A stretch of 64,000 bases of DNA, from the NCBI RefSeq assembly GCF_000526635.1, contig NZ_JAGL01000008.1:79457-143456 (forward strand), in the 5' to 3' direction. This stretch comes from Aminobacter sp. J41 (GTDB taxonomy: Bacteria > Pseudomonadota > Alphaproteobacteria > Rhizobiales > Rhizobiaceae). A program made the position numbers and the translations under genes. This document shows, piece by piece, positions 45,329 to 53,780 of this stretch. The notes beneath the pieces were generated by a model. The model had not been told where the DNA came from. It searched no databases and worked only from the letters and a program-made list of their open reading frames with translations. Numbering within the stretch: position 1 is the stretch's first letter; each line of letters opens with the position of its first letter.

Positions 45329-46425
45329 CGTTTCGCTCCTTCAGCTGTGCCAAAACGCCGTTCGAGGCGGCCGATGAGCCAGGCCAGCGCCGAAAGAACG
45401 ATGCCGCCGAGGATGAAGAAGCCGGCGGTGCCGAGCATCGAACCCAGCATGACGACGTAAAGCATGCCGAGCAGGACGATGAAGGCGGCGTAGGCGAGCC
45501 AGCGCAGCAGCCGGCTTTCGTGTCCCGACAGCAGCAGCGCCGCGATGATGCCGGCAAAGATGACGATCGAGGCAAGGACAAAGCCGTCGGTGTCGACATG
45601 AAGAAGCTGCACCATGCCGCCGGCAACGAGGAAGGCGAAGAGACCGTGCACAGCCGCGGTGCTGCCGAGGCCGGTAAATTTTTGTGCAGCTTCGGGCCGC
45701 AGAAGATCGAAGCCGAACAAGGCGATGCCGAAGGCGCCCAGGATCAGCGGCGCAATGAGGTTTTCCTGGTCGAGGAAGTTGAGCGCGGCGACCAGTGACA
45801 GCGACAGCAGCAGCAAATGGCGCGCGTGGCGGCTGCGGGTCCAGAACGACAGCAGGTAGAGCACCGCAGCACCAGCAAGGTAGCCGAGGCTCGAACGCAC
45901 CACCTCGTCGCCGCCCTCGCCCAGCTCCATGACGAGCCAGACGATGGCAAGCAGCGCCGCGCCTGCCGTCAGATAGCGCGAGCATAGCGCACCCGCCGCA
46001 AGCGCGGTGCCCGCGCCCCAGACTAAAACTGCCTGCCGCTCGTCGCCGGACAGGTGATACATCTGGCCGATCAGCGCGATCGACGCGCCGAAAGCGGTGG
46101 CAGCAAGCACCCAAACGGATTCGGCCAGCGTGTCGCGGCCCTTCAGCTTCAGCCACGCGCCGCCGACATAGCCAAAGACCATCAGAGCAAACAGCAGGCC
46201 GACGCGCACGAGGCGCGGGATCATCTCCCAGTTGGCCGCGACGATCAGCAGGATCGCGGCGGCGAACAGCGCAGCCGCCATGGTCGCGAGCACGACGCCG
46301 AAGGAAACGCCCCGATGGCGCTGTGACACGTCAAACGAAAGTTTCTCTGCCGTGGCCGCATCAATGAGGCCGGCCTTCGCCCAGCGTTCAATGTCGCCTT
46401 TGACCCTGGTGGCGTAGCTCGCCAT
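45325..46425 (-). CDS. DUF2157 polytopic membrane protein
   Basis: A 366-residue protein with a cytoplasmic N-terminus (VKGDIERWAKAGLIDAATAEKL, the DUF2157 signature) followed by about twelve hydrophobic segments. Function unknown. The frame is open 52 codons further upstream, but MASYATRVKGDI with GGAGAGGG before it is the better start. Confidence 0.85.
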   Translation of the reverse strand: MASYATRVKGDIERWAKAGLIDAATAEKLSFDVSQRHRGVSFGVVLATMAAALFAAAILLIVAANWEMIPRLVRVGLLFALMVFGYVGGAWLKLKGRDTLAESVWVLAATAFGASIALIGQMYHLSGDERQAVLVWGAGTALAAGALCSRYLTAGAALLAIVWLVMELGEGGDEVVRSSLGYLAGAAVLYLLSFWTRSRHARHLLLLSLSLVAALNFLDQENLIAPLILGAFGIALFGFDLLRPEAAQKFTGLGSTAAVHGLFAFLVAGGMVQLLHVDTDGFVLASIVIFAGIIAALLLSGHESRLLRWLAYAAFIVLLGMLYVVMLGSMLGTAGFFILGGIVLSALAWLIGRLERRFGTAEGAKR

Positions 46426-46593
46426 CACCCTCTCCAATTGCGACCGATGCTGGACTGCAACATCCGCCAGCCTCAGCCTGATTTCCGCCACGATTACGGC
46501 AACATAACCGCGTCGCCCATCTTTCGCCGCAAGCGTTGACGCCCCCCCAATGTTGCAATGCACAAAACGCATTGGAGCCATGCGCCAACGTCA

Positions 46594-46622
46594 CTTCAAA
46601 AAGATGAAGCTCGGGACTATCT
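46594..46622 (+). promoter_or_regulatory. Possible heat-shock-type (RpoH) promoter of the DUF1127 gene
   Basis: CTTCAA (46594-46599) and CTATCT (46617-46622), 17 nt apart, resemble the alphaproteobacterial RpoH consensus CTTGAA/CyTATnT, about 45 nt before the DUF1127 start. Confidence 0.45.
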
Positions 46623-46672
46623 ACCAGCCATCGCAAGAACAACGAAACACAAAAACTTCTCTAGGTGACGAA

Positions 46673-46813
46673 ATGAACTTGATCCGCAACTTCCGCAACT
46701 GGCGCCGCTACCGCGAAACCGTCAACGAGCTGAGCCGCCTGTCCAACCGCGAACTTCACGACCTCGGCATTGCCCGCGGCGACATTCCGTTCATCGCCCG
46801 CAAGTCGATCTAA
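46673..46813 (+). CDS. DUF1127 small basic protein
   Basis: A 46-residue Arg-rich protein (MNLIRNFRNWRRYRE, then LSRLSNRELHDLGIARGDIPFIA), the classic DUF1127/YjiS pattern. The ribosome site is AGGTGA just before the ATG. In Rhodobacter sphaeroides a DUF1127 protein (CcaF1) binds RNA and acts in maturation of CcsR small RNAs encoded directly downstream of its gene. Here three CCTCCTCCC-loop hairpins follow in the same position, so the same role is likely. Confidence 0.92.
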   Translation: MNLIRNFRNWRRYRETVNELSRLSNRELHDLGIARGDIPFIARKSI

Positions 46814-46826
46814 CGCATTCAGTTCT

Positions 46827-46855
46827 TGCCAGGTTTTCCTCCTCCCAGCCTGGCA
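46827..46855 (+). ncRNA. CcsR/cuckoo-like RNA hairpin 1
   Basis: TGCCAGG (46827-46833) pairs with CCTGGCA (46849-46855); the loop carries CCTCCTCCC (46838-46846), complementary to Shine-Dalgarno sequences. First of three units after the DUF1127 gene. Confidence 0.8.
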
Positions 46856-46859
46856 GATA

Positions 46860-46893
46860 TGGCCCTCCTCTTCCTCCTCCCAGTGAAGGGCCA
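46860..46893 (+). ncRNA. CcsR/cuckoo-like RNA hairpin 2
   Basis: TGGCCCT (46860-46866) pairs with AGGGCCA (46887-46893). CCTCCTCCC lies in the loop at 46873-46881. The stem sequence differs from units 1 and 3 while the loop is conserved. Confidence 0.8.
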
Positions 46894-46901
46894 CTAAAAC
46901 G

Positions 46902-46940
46902 ACACCCGCCGGTCCTCCTCCCCCGGCGGGTGTTGTTGTT
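46902..46940 (+). ncRNA. CcsR/cuckoo-like RNA hairpin 3 and transcript terminator
   Basis: ACACCCGCCGG (46902-46912) pairs over 11 bp with CCGGCGGGTGT (46923-46933). The 10-nt loop holds CCTCCTCCC (46914-46922). TGTTGTT follows, so this unit also serves as the intrinsic terminator of the DUF1127 transcript. Confidence 0.82.
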
Positions 46941-46988
46941 TCCGGGCTTTCCTTGCTTTCAGGCACACTCCGGATTATCTCCTCCCCC

Positions 46989-48413
46989 ATGACAATAGCT
47001 CCCGTTCACGTCATCGGCGGCGGTCTCGCCGGTTCCGAAGCCACCTGGCAGCTCGCTCAGGCGGGCGTCCCCGTCATCCTGCACGAAATGCGCCCGGTGC
47101 GGCGCACGGAGGCGCACCAGACCGAAGGCCTTGCCGAGCTGGTCTGCTCCAACTCCTTCCGTTCGGACGATGCCGAGACCAATGCCGTCGGCGTTCTCCA
47201 TGCCGAAATGCGCATGGCGAACTCGCTGATCATGGCCTCGGGCGATGCCAGCCAGGTTCCAGCTGGCGGCGCGCTGGCTGTCGACCGGGTCGCCTTCTCC
47301 GACCGCGTGTCGCAGACGCTTGCCTCGCACCCGCTCGTCACCATCGTTCGTGAGGAGGTCACCGGCCTGCCGCCGAAGGACTGGGATCTCGTCATCATCT
47401 CCACCGGCCCGCTCACAGCACCGTCGCTGGCCGAGGCCATCGCGGCCGAGACGGGCGCTGACTCGCTCGCCTTCTTCGACGCTATCGCGCCGATCGTGCA
47501 TTTCGACTCGATCGACATGAACGTCGCCTGGTTCCAGTCGCGCTACGACAAGGTCGGCCCCGGCGGCACCGGCAAGGACTACATCAACTGCCCGATGACG
47601 AAGGAGCAGTACGAGGCCTTCGTCGGCGCGCTGCTCGCGGGCGCCAAGACCGAATTCAAGGAATGGGAAGGCACGCCCTATTTTGATGGCTGCCTGCCAA
47701 TCGAGGTGATGGCGGAGCGCGGACCAGAAACGCTGCGCCACGGGCCGATGAAGCCGATGGGCCTCACCAACGCCCACAACCCGACAGTGAAGCCCTATGC
47801 GGTGGTTCAGCTGCGCCAGGACAATGCGCTGGGCACGCTCTACAACATGGTCGGCTTCCAGACGAAGCTGAAGCATGGCGAGCAGGTGCGCATCTTCCGC
47901 ACCATTCCGGGACTGGAGAATGCGGACTTCGCCCGCCTCGGCGGCCTGCACCGCAACACCTACATCAACTCGCCGATCCTGCTCGACCGGACGCTGCAGC
48001 TGAAGTCCCGCCCCGGTCTGCGCTTTGCCGGCCAGATCACCGGCTGCGAGGGTTATGTCGAGTCGGCCGCGATCGGCCTCCTGGCCGGCCGCTTTGCCGC
48101 CGCGCAGCGTCTTGGCAAGGACATCACGCCGCCGCCGCCCACGACCGCATTCGGCGCGCTGCTTGGCCACATCACCGGCGGGCACATCGTCTCGGACGAC
48201 GAGCCGGGCAAGCGTTCGTTCCAGCCGATGAACGTCAATTTCGGCCTGTTCCCGCCGCTCGAGCCCGGAACTCAGCTTCGCCCGGAAGGCTTCGAAGGCC
48301 GCTTCCGCGGCAAGGATAAGGCACTGGCGAAGAAAAAGGCCCTCGCGGCGCGTGCGCTGGCCGACTGCCGCCGCTGGCTCGACAGCAACAACGCGCTGGC
48401 GGCTGCCGAGTAA
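46989..48413 (+). CDS. trmFO: Folate-dependent tRNA (m5U54) methyltransferase
   Basis: FAD enzyme that methylates U54 of tRNA with methylene-tetrahydrofolate. The 474-residue product has the dinucleotide-binding [19 protein letters not shown] (near residue 10). The family signature [45 protein letters not shown] follows. [21 protein letters not shown] lies near the C-terminus. ATG 46989 is chosen over an in-frame upstream ATG that lies just after the RNA array. Confidence 0.95.
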   Translation: MTIAPVHVIGGGLAGSEATWQLAQAGVPVILHEMRPVRRTEAHQTEGLAELVCSNSFRSDDAETNAVGVLHAEMRMANSLIMASGDASQVPAGGALAVDRVAFSDRVSQTLASHPLVTIVREEVTGLPPKDWDLVIISTGPLTAPSLAEAIAAETGADSLAFFDAIAPIVHFDSIDMNVAWFQSRYDKVGPGGTGKDYINCPMTKEQYEAFVGALLAGAKTEFKEWEGTPYFDGCLPIEVMAERGPETLRHGPMKPMGLTNAHNPTVKPYAVVQLRQDNALGTLYNMVGFQTKLKHGEQVRIFRTIPGLENADFARLGGLHRNTYINSPILLDRTLQLKSRPGLRFAGQITGCEGYVESAAIGLLAGRFAAAQRLGKDITPPPPTTAFGALLGHITGGHIVSDDEPGKRSFQPMNVNFGLFPPLEPGTQLRPEGFEGRFRGKDKALAKKKALAARALADCRRWLDSNNALAAAE

Positions 48414-48416
48414 TCG

Positions 48417-49256
48417 CTACCAGCGCCGCGCGGCGCTGGTCAGCAACCTGAAATGCTTTCGCACTGCCCCCACTTCGGCGACCTTCTCGAGAGGGTCGAA
48501 GCTGGACGCTGCGATCTTGTCGAGGTAGAGCGGCGCAAGCGTTGCGGGCAGGAAGGCTGCCCGCAGCGATGACGGCAGACCCTTAGCCTCATTCCGGAAC
48601 TTATCGAAATGATCGCGCGCCAGCGCGGCCATGGCGGCGACCGCGTTCTTCGCGGCCTCGCGGTTCTGTGCGGCAACGAATTCGTCGCGGCTGGTGCCAA
48701 CGGCCGTCAGGATTTCGGTAGGGACGTAACACTGCCCGCGGGAGCGGTGCAGTGGAGTCAGCCGCAGGAGGCCAGTGATGGCCTGGGCGCAGCCGGCATG
48801 ACCAGCCGCTGAGGCGTAAACCGGAGCTGCATCCGCATCAAGGATCAGCGCGGCCAGCTGGATGATCGCCGAAGCCGTCTCACCACAATAGCCCTCGAGA
48901 TCCGAGCGCGACGGCATCGGATCGTCGTAGAGGTCGAAGATGCGGGCCTCGAGATAGTTGTCGAAAGCGGCCAGCGGCAGGCGGTATTCTTTGATCACAT
49001 GCAGCAGCGCAGCCGCAACCGGATGGCCGGCTGTTTCGGAATTGCCGGCAGAAAGCGTATCGCGCCACCATTGAATGCGGATTTCGCCGGGCATCGGCTC
49101 GTGGATGCGGTCGCGGATCGCCGCGATCTCGGCGTTGAACAGGTAGAGGGTCGCCAGCGCCTCGCGCTTGTCAGCCGGCGCGTAGAGGACCGAAAGGTAC
49201 CGGTCGGGATCGCTCTTGCGCAGCTCGGGGAGCAGCGAGGTCGCAGCTTCCGTCAT
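48417..49256 (-). CDS. Squalene/phytoene-synthase-like protein, NDUFAF6 type
   Basis: A 279-residue protein of the phytoene/squalene synthase superfamily. EIRIQWWRDTLSAG and EARIFDLYDDPMPSRSDLEGYCGETASAIIQLAALIL correspond to the two active-site helices, but the DxxxD motifs of true synthases are not cleanly kept. This pattern fits the alphaproteobacterial relatives of the mitochondrial complex I assembly factor NDUFAF6. The next gene upstream, 1 nt away, is the NDUFAF3-type gene, which supports that assignment. Confidence 0.75.
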   Translation of the reverse strand: MTEAATSLLPELRKSDPDRYLSVLYAPADKREALATLYLFNAEIAAIRDRIHEPMPGEIRIQWWRDTLSAGNSETAGHPVAAALLHVIKEYRLPLAAFDNYLEARIFDLYDDPMPSRSDLEGYCGETASAIIQLAALILDADAAPVYASAAGHAGCAQAITGLLRLTPLHRSRGQCYVPTEILTAVGTSRDEFVAAQNREAAKNAVAAMAALARDHFDKFRNEAKGLPSSLRAAFLPATLAPLYLDKIAASSFDPLEKVAEVGAVRKHFRLLTSAARRW

Positions 49257-49257
49257 C

Positions 49258-49647
49258 TTACTCCACCGCGACCAGCGCAGCGGCAACGGCACGATCTTCC
49301 GCCAGAAGGACGTTGTAGGTCCGCACGGCCGAGCCAGTCGACATCGGCTCGACAGCGACCTTGAGCTCGCGCAGCCTTTCACGCAGCGGGCGTGGCAGCG
49401 GCAACAGTTCGACGCCGGTGCCGACCAACAGAATATCGATCTCGGCTGCCTCGGCGATCACCTTTTCGAGGTCGGCATCGGTGAGCCCCTGCCCGGACGT
49501 CGCCGTCCAGCCGTGGATGCCGGACGGCAGGCACAGGATCGAGCCGCGATGCGACATGTCGGCGAAGCGGAAGCCGCCGTTGCCGTATGCATCGATAGGC
49601 GCGCGGCCCGGATAATGGGCCGCGCGGATATGGAGGCCGCTGGACAT
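49258..49647 (-). CDS. Mth938/DUF498-domain protein, NDUFAF3 type
   Basis: A 129-residue protein with the Mth938-like fold pattern (HYPGRAPIDAYGNGGFRFADMSHRGSILCLPSGIHGW ... ILLVGTGVELLPLPRPLRERL ... STGSAVRTYNVLLAEDR). Homologues include the mitochondrial complex I assembly factor NDUFAF3. Its start overlaps the secDF stop (TGATG) and its stop is 1 nt before the NDUFAF6-like start, giving one yajC-secDF-NDUFAF3-NDUFAF6 unit. Confidence 0.85.
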   Translation of the reverse strand: MSSGLHIRAAHYPGRAPIDAYGNGGFRFADMSHRGSILCLPSGIHGWTATSGQGLTDADLEKVIAEAAEIDILLVGTGVELLPLPRPLRERLRELKVAVEPMSTGSAVRTYNVLLAEDRAVAAALVAVE

Positions 49648-52226
49648 CAGCCCGCCGAAGCCTGCTTGGCCTCGGCCTTCAGGTCCCGAGCTTCACCGAT
49701 GCGGATTTCCTCTTCCGAGAGCGCCTGGCCCTTCGTCGAGCGCAGGTTGAAGAAGATCAGCGCCGGCGCAGAGATGAAGATCGACGACAGCGTACCAATC
49801 ACGATACCGAAGATCATCGACGCCACGAAGGAGCGGATGACTTCGCCGCCGAACAGATAGAGAGCGACCAGCGCGAGCAGCGTCGTCACCGAGGTCATCA
49901 CCGTACGTGCCAGCATCTCGTTGTCCGAAAGATCAAGGAGCTGGCCGAGCGGCATCTTCTTGAAGCGGCGCAGATTCTCGCGGACGCGGTCGTAGATGAC
50001 CACGGTGTCGTTGAGCGAGTAGCCGACGATCGTCAGCATCGCGGCGACGGTGGTGAGGTCCACCTGGATCTGCGTGACGACAAGGAAGCCAAGCGTGAGA
50101 CAGATATCGTTGATGGTAGACATGATCGCGCCGATGGCGAACTGCCATTCAAAGCGTATCCAGACATAAACCATGATTGCGGCCAGCGCGACCAGTACGC
50201 CGACGATGGCAGACCACATCAGCTCGCTGGAAACCGTGGGACCAACCACTTCCGTACGGCGGATGTCATAGTCGGTCGACAGGACCTGCTGCGCATCCTG
50301 CACGATGGCATTGCCGGTTGCCTCGTCCTCCGCTGCGCCCAGACGGATCAGTGCGTCGGTCGGATCGCCAAAGCCCTGGACCTGCACTTCGTGCACGCCG
50401 GCGTCGGCAAGCCGCTGGCGGATGTCGCCGAGGTCTGCCTCGCCCGTCTTGGCGCGGACCTCGATCAGCGTACCGCCGGTGAAGTCGATGCCGAAGTTCG
50501 GCTTGACCGTGAACAGGAGGACGACCGAGGCAATGCTGAGGAACACCGACAGGACGAAAACCTGCAGTCGCACCTTCATGAAGGGGATGCGGGTGACCGG
50601 CGGCACGAGATGGATGTAGCCCTTCGGCACTTCCGTGGGCTTCGTGCGGCGCAGCCACATCGCGACGACCCAGCGCGTGAAAGTGTACGCCGTAAACAGC
50701 GTCGTCAGGATACCGATGGCGAGCGTGACGGCGAAGCCCTTGACCGGACCGGTGCCCACGAAGAACAGCACGGCCGCCGCAATGAGCGTGGTCAGGTTCG
50801 AGTCGACGATCGTCGCGAGCGCGCGTTCGAAACCCGAGTCGAACGCCTTGATCACGCTGCGCCCATTGCGCCGTTCCTCGCGAATGCGCTCGTAAATCAG
50901 CACGTTCGAGTCCACCGCCATGCCGACGGTAAGCACGATACCGGCGATGCCAGGCAGCGTAAGCGTGGCACCAAGTGCAGTCAGGATCGCGATGATGAGG
51001 ACGACGTTGACGATCAGCGCGACGTTCGCAATCAGGCCGAGGAAGCCGTAGGCTGCGAACATGAAGACGATGACGAGGATCGAGCCAATTATCGAGGCCA
51101 TGACGCCGGCATCGATCGAGTCCTGACCAAGGCCCGGACCAACGGTGCGCTCTTCGACAACAGTCAGCGTGGCCGGCAGCGCGCCTGCACGCAGCAGCAC
51201 TGCAAGGTCGTTGGCGCTCTGGACGGTGAAATTGCCGGAGATCTGGCCCGAACCGCCGAGGATCGGCTCGCGGATCTGCGGCGCCGAAATCACCTTGTCG
51301 TCGAGGACGATCGCAAACAGGCGGCCAACATTCTGCTGGGTGGCCTGCGCAAAACGCGTCGCGCCCTGATTGTCGAAGCGGAAGGAAACGACCGGCTCGT
51401 TCGTCCGCTGGTCGAAGGTCGCCTGCGCGTCGACGAGGTTTTCGCCGGAGACGATGACGCGGTTCTCGATGATGTACGGGACCGCAGGCTCGTCATTCGA
51501 CATCATCACCGTCGTGCCAGCCGGTGCGCGCCCATTGAGCGCCTCCTGTGCTGGCATCGACTGGTCCACCATCTGGAAGGTCAGCTTCGCCGTCTGGCCA
51601 AGTATGTCCTTCAGGCGCTGCGGGTCCTCAAGGCCAGGGACCTGTACAAGAATGCGGTCCGTGCCCTGGCGCTGAATGATCGGCTCGGTTGTGCCGAGCT
51701 CGTTGACACGGCGGTTGACGACCTCGACCGACTGGTCGACGGCGCTGCCGACGCGGTAGGTGATGCCGTCATCGGTGAGCGTGAGGCGAAGCAGCCCCTG
51801 CTCCGGCTCGGACATCTCGACTTCCGTGACGGTTCCGCCGCCCAGGAAACCAGCGGAAACCGGTGCCGTCAGGTCAGCGAGAGCCGTCCTGGCGGCGTCA
51901 AGCTGGCTCGCGTCGCGAATGCGGACCTGGACGCTGCGGCCAGTGCCGGACAGGCCGGTATAGCCGACGCGTGCGTCGCGCAGCTTGGTGCGGACGTCGT
52001 CACGCAGCGTCTCGAGACGGTCACCGATCAGATCTTCACGATCAACCTGCAGCAGGATGTGCGATCCGCCCTGCAAGTCCAGGCCGAGGGTCATCTGGCT
52101 CGTGGGTAGCCAGCTCGGCATCGACCGGAGAACCGACTGCGGCAGCGCGTTCGGCAGGGCGACGAGCACACCTAGCAATACGATCAGCCAGATCGAGATG
52201 GACTTCCAGCGCGAGAAATAGAGCAT
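49647..52226 (-). CDS. secDF: SecD-SecF fusion, protein-export membrane protein
   Basis: Proton-driven accessory of the Sec translocon; 859 residues with SecD (about 1-510) and SecF (about 530-840) in one chain. SecD begins with a membrane helix and LGLDLQGGSHILLQVD, and has the TLPGIAGIVLTVGMAVDSNVLIYERIREE segment. SecF has GIDFTGGTLIEV and the matching SLNDTVVIYDRVREN segment. Twelve predicted helices. yajC lies 53 nt upstream on the same strand. Confidence 0.96.
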   Translation of the reverse strand: MLYFSRWKSISIWLIVLLGVLVALPNALPQSVLRSMPSWLPTSQMTLGLDLQGGSHILLQVDREDLIGDRLETLRDDVRTKLRDARVGYTGLSGTGRSVQVRIRDASQLDAARTALADLTAPVSAGFLGGGTVTEVEMSEPEQGLLRLTLTDDGITYRVGSAVDQSVEVVNRRVNELGTTEPIIQRQGTDRILVQVPGLEDPQRLKDILGQTAKLTFQMVDQSMPAQEALNGRAPAGTTVMMSNDEPAVPYIIENRVIVSGENLVDAQATFDQRTNEPVVSFRFDNQGATRFAQATQQNVGRLFAIVLDDKVISAPQIREPILGGSGQISGNFTVQSANDLAVLLRAGALPATLTVVEERTVGPGLGQDSIDAGVMASIIGSILVIVFMFAAYGFLGLIANVALIVNVVLIIAILTALGATLTLPGIAGIVLTVGMAVDSNVLIYERIREERRNGRSVIKAFDSGFERALATIVDSNLTTLIAAAVLFFVGTGPVKGFAVTLAIGILTTLFTAYTFTRWVVAMWLRRTKPTEVPKGYIHLVPPVTRIPFMKVRLQVFVLSVFLSIASVVLLFTVKPNFGIDFTGGTLIEVRAKTGEADLGDIRQRLADAGVHEVQVQGFGDPTDALIRLGAAEDEATGNAIVQDAQQVLSTDYDIRRTEVVGPTVSSELMWSAIVGVLVALAAIMVYVWIRFEWQFAIGAIMSTINDICLTLGFLVVTQIQVDLTTVAAMLTIVGYSLNDTVVIYDRVRENLRRFKKMPLGQLLDLSDNEMLARTVMTSVTTLLALVALYLFGGEVIRSFVASMIFGIVIGTLSSIFISAPALIFFNLRSTKGQALSEEEIRIGEARDLKAEAKQASAG

Positions 52227-52278
52227 GTTTGATCGTCCGGACGGAACCGAGGGTGAACCGCTTCAGCCTTGAATAAGG

Positions 52279-52614
52279 TTATTTCTTGGCGTTCTGGTTG
52301 GCGACAGGCTCGCCCTTCACCCGCACATCGGCAATAGTCGCGCGCAGTGCCTTGACGGTAAAGCCGTTGCCGAGATCGATCTCGAGCTCGTCGTCATTGG
52401 CCTTCGACACCTTGCCGATCAGACCGCCGCCGGTGATGACGGTGTCGCCACGACGGATTGCAGCAAGCATTTCCGTACGCTTCTTCATCTGCGCGCGCTG
52501 GGGGCGGATGATGAGGAAGTACATCACCACGAAGATGAGAATGAAAGGCAGGATGCTGACGAAAACATCTGTGCCGCCTGCGGCAGTCTGGGCGTATGCC
52601 GGGGTGACGAACAT
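52279..52614 (-). CDS. yajC: Preprotein translocase subunit YajC
   Basis: Small membrane partner of SecDF, 111 residues. One helix (ILPFILIFVVMYFLIIRPQRAQ) and the conserved RRGDTVITGGGLIGKV follow an N-terminus typical of alphaproteobacterial YajC (MFVTPAYAQTA). First gene of the secDF unit. Confidence 0.95.
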   Translation of the reverse strand: MFVTPAYAQTAAGGTDVFVSILPFILIFVVMYFLIIRPQRAQMKKRTEMLAAIRRGDTVITGGGLIGKVSKANDDELEIDLGNGFTVKALRATIADVRVKGEPVANQNAKK

Positions 52615-52792
52615 GGGAAACTCCTGAGACTAAATGATTGAGGTCGGCAGAACCGCCCCTGAAAGGTCGCCGGAATATAATGTGTCAGGGATTCAATGCA
52701 ACTGCGCTGCCCGGCAACCCACGGCTTTCAAGGTCCTGCACCCCGTGATACACCCCCTGCCTGCACGTAACCAAGCAGGGACTTCATTTAGC

Positions 52793-53671
52793 ATGACCAC
52801 CGGCCTGCCAGAAACGCTGGAAGAAAAGATCGACAAGCTGATCGCCACGATTGCCCGCCTCGCCCCGCGCGAACCGCAGGCAAGCGACCTGACCGCCGCC
52901 GACTGCTTCGTGTGGTCAGCCGAGCTTGGAGCGCTGGAACCGGTCAAACGCGTGAACCGAGTCGACATCACGCTCATCAAGAGCGTCGACCGCGTGCGCG
53001 ACATACTCGTCGAGAACACCCGCCGCTTCGCGCGCGGTCTGCCCGCCAACAACGTGCTGTTGTGGGGTGCGCGCGGCATGGGCAAGTCGTCGCTGGTCAA
53101 GGCGGCGCATGCAGCGGTCTATGCGGAGATTGCCGGCAGCGAGCCGACCCTCAAGCTGATCGAGATCCACCGCGAAGACATTTCCTCACTGCCGAAGCTG
53201 CTCGGCATCCTCAAGGGCGCGCCGTACCGCTTCATCCTGTTCTGCGACGACCTGTCGTTCGACCATGACGACGCGTCCTACAAGTCGCTGAAGGCCGCGC
53301 TCGACGGCGGTGTTGAGGGCCGGCCGGAGAATGTCGTGTTCTATGCGACGTCGAACCGTCGCCACCTGCTGCCGCGCGACATGATCGAGAACGAACGCTC
53401 GACCGCGATCAATCCCGCTGAGGCCGTCGAGGAGAAGGTATCGCTGTCGGACCGCTTTGGCCTGTGGCTCGGCTTCCACAAGTGCTCGCAGGACGATTAC
53501 CTCGAGATGATCGAAGGTTATACCCGCTACTTCGGGCTGAAGGTCGACCCGGAAGAGCTGCGCCGCGACGCGCTCGAATGGGCAACGACCCGCGGCAGCC
53601 GTTCGGGCCGTGTCGCCTGGCAGTTTATTCAGGACCTTGCCGGCCGCCTCGGCCAGCGCCTCGAGGGCTGA
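52793..53671 (+). CDS. DUF815 AAA+-like ATPase
   Basis: A 292-residue P-loop ATPase. Walker A is WGARGMGKSSL (from residue 91). Walker B-like is FILFCDDLSFD. NVVFYATSNRRHLLPRD is the sensor I region, and DRFGLWLGFHKCSQDDYL is typical of DUF815. Substrate unknown. ATG 52793 is chosen; an open frame upstream is not protein-like. It is divergent from yajC and monocistronic. Confidence 0.88.
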   Translation: MTTGLPETLEEKIDKLIATIARLAPREPQASDLTAADCFVWSAELGALEPVKRVNRVDITLIKSVDRVRDILVENTRRFARGLPANNVLLWGARGMGKSSLVKAAHAAVYAEIAGSEPTLKLIEIHREDISSLPKLLGILKGAPYRFILFCDDLSFDHDDASYKSLKAALDGGVEGRPENVVFYATSNRRHLLPRDMIENERSTAINPAEAVEEKVSLSDRFGLWLGFHKCSQDDYLEMIEGYTRYFGLKVDPEELRRDALEWATTRGSRSGRVAWQFIQDLAGRLGQRLEG

Positions 53672-53694
53672 TCCCCTTTTCTTTCGCCGAACGC

Positions 53695-53719
53695 AAAAGG
53701 CCCGCCGTGAGGCGGGCCT
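53695..53719 (-). terminator. Terminator of the LysM/M23 gene
   Basis: AGGCCCGCC/GGCGGGCCT, a perfect 9-bp stem with a 4-nt loop. The four A on the plus strand (53695-53698) give a T-run for minus-strand transcripts, 60 nt after the LysM/M23 stop. Confidence 0.8.
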
Positions 53720-53780
53720 ATGGCTTGGCTGTCCGGACTGGAGACTAAAACGGACAGCCCGTGCTCTTTGAAGCCAGGAA

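Noticed and set aside
46827..46940. Three regularly spaced hairpins as a small CRISPR array
   Set aside because: Only the loop motif is shared; stems differ in sequence and length, spacing is irregular and no cas gene is present.
50391..52109. 572-codon open frame on the plus strand opposite secDF
   Set aside because: Antisense to a certain gene; composition typical of third-position GC bias, not of a protein.
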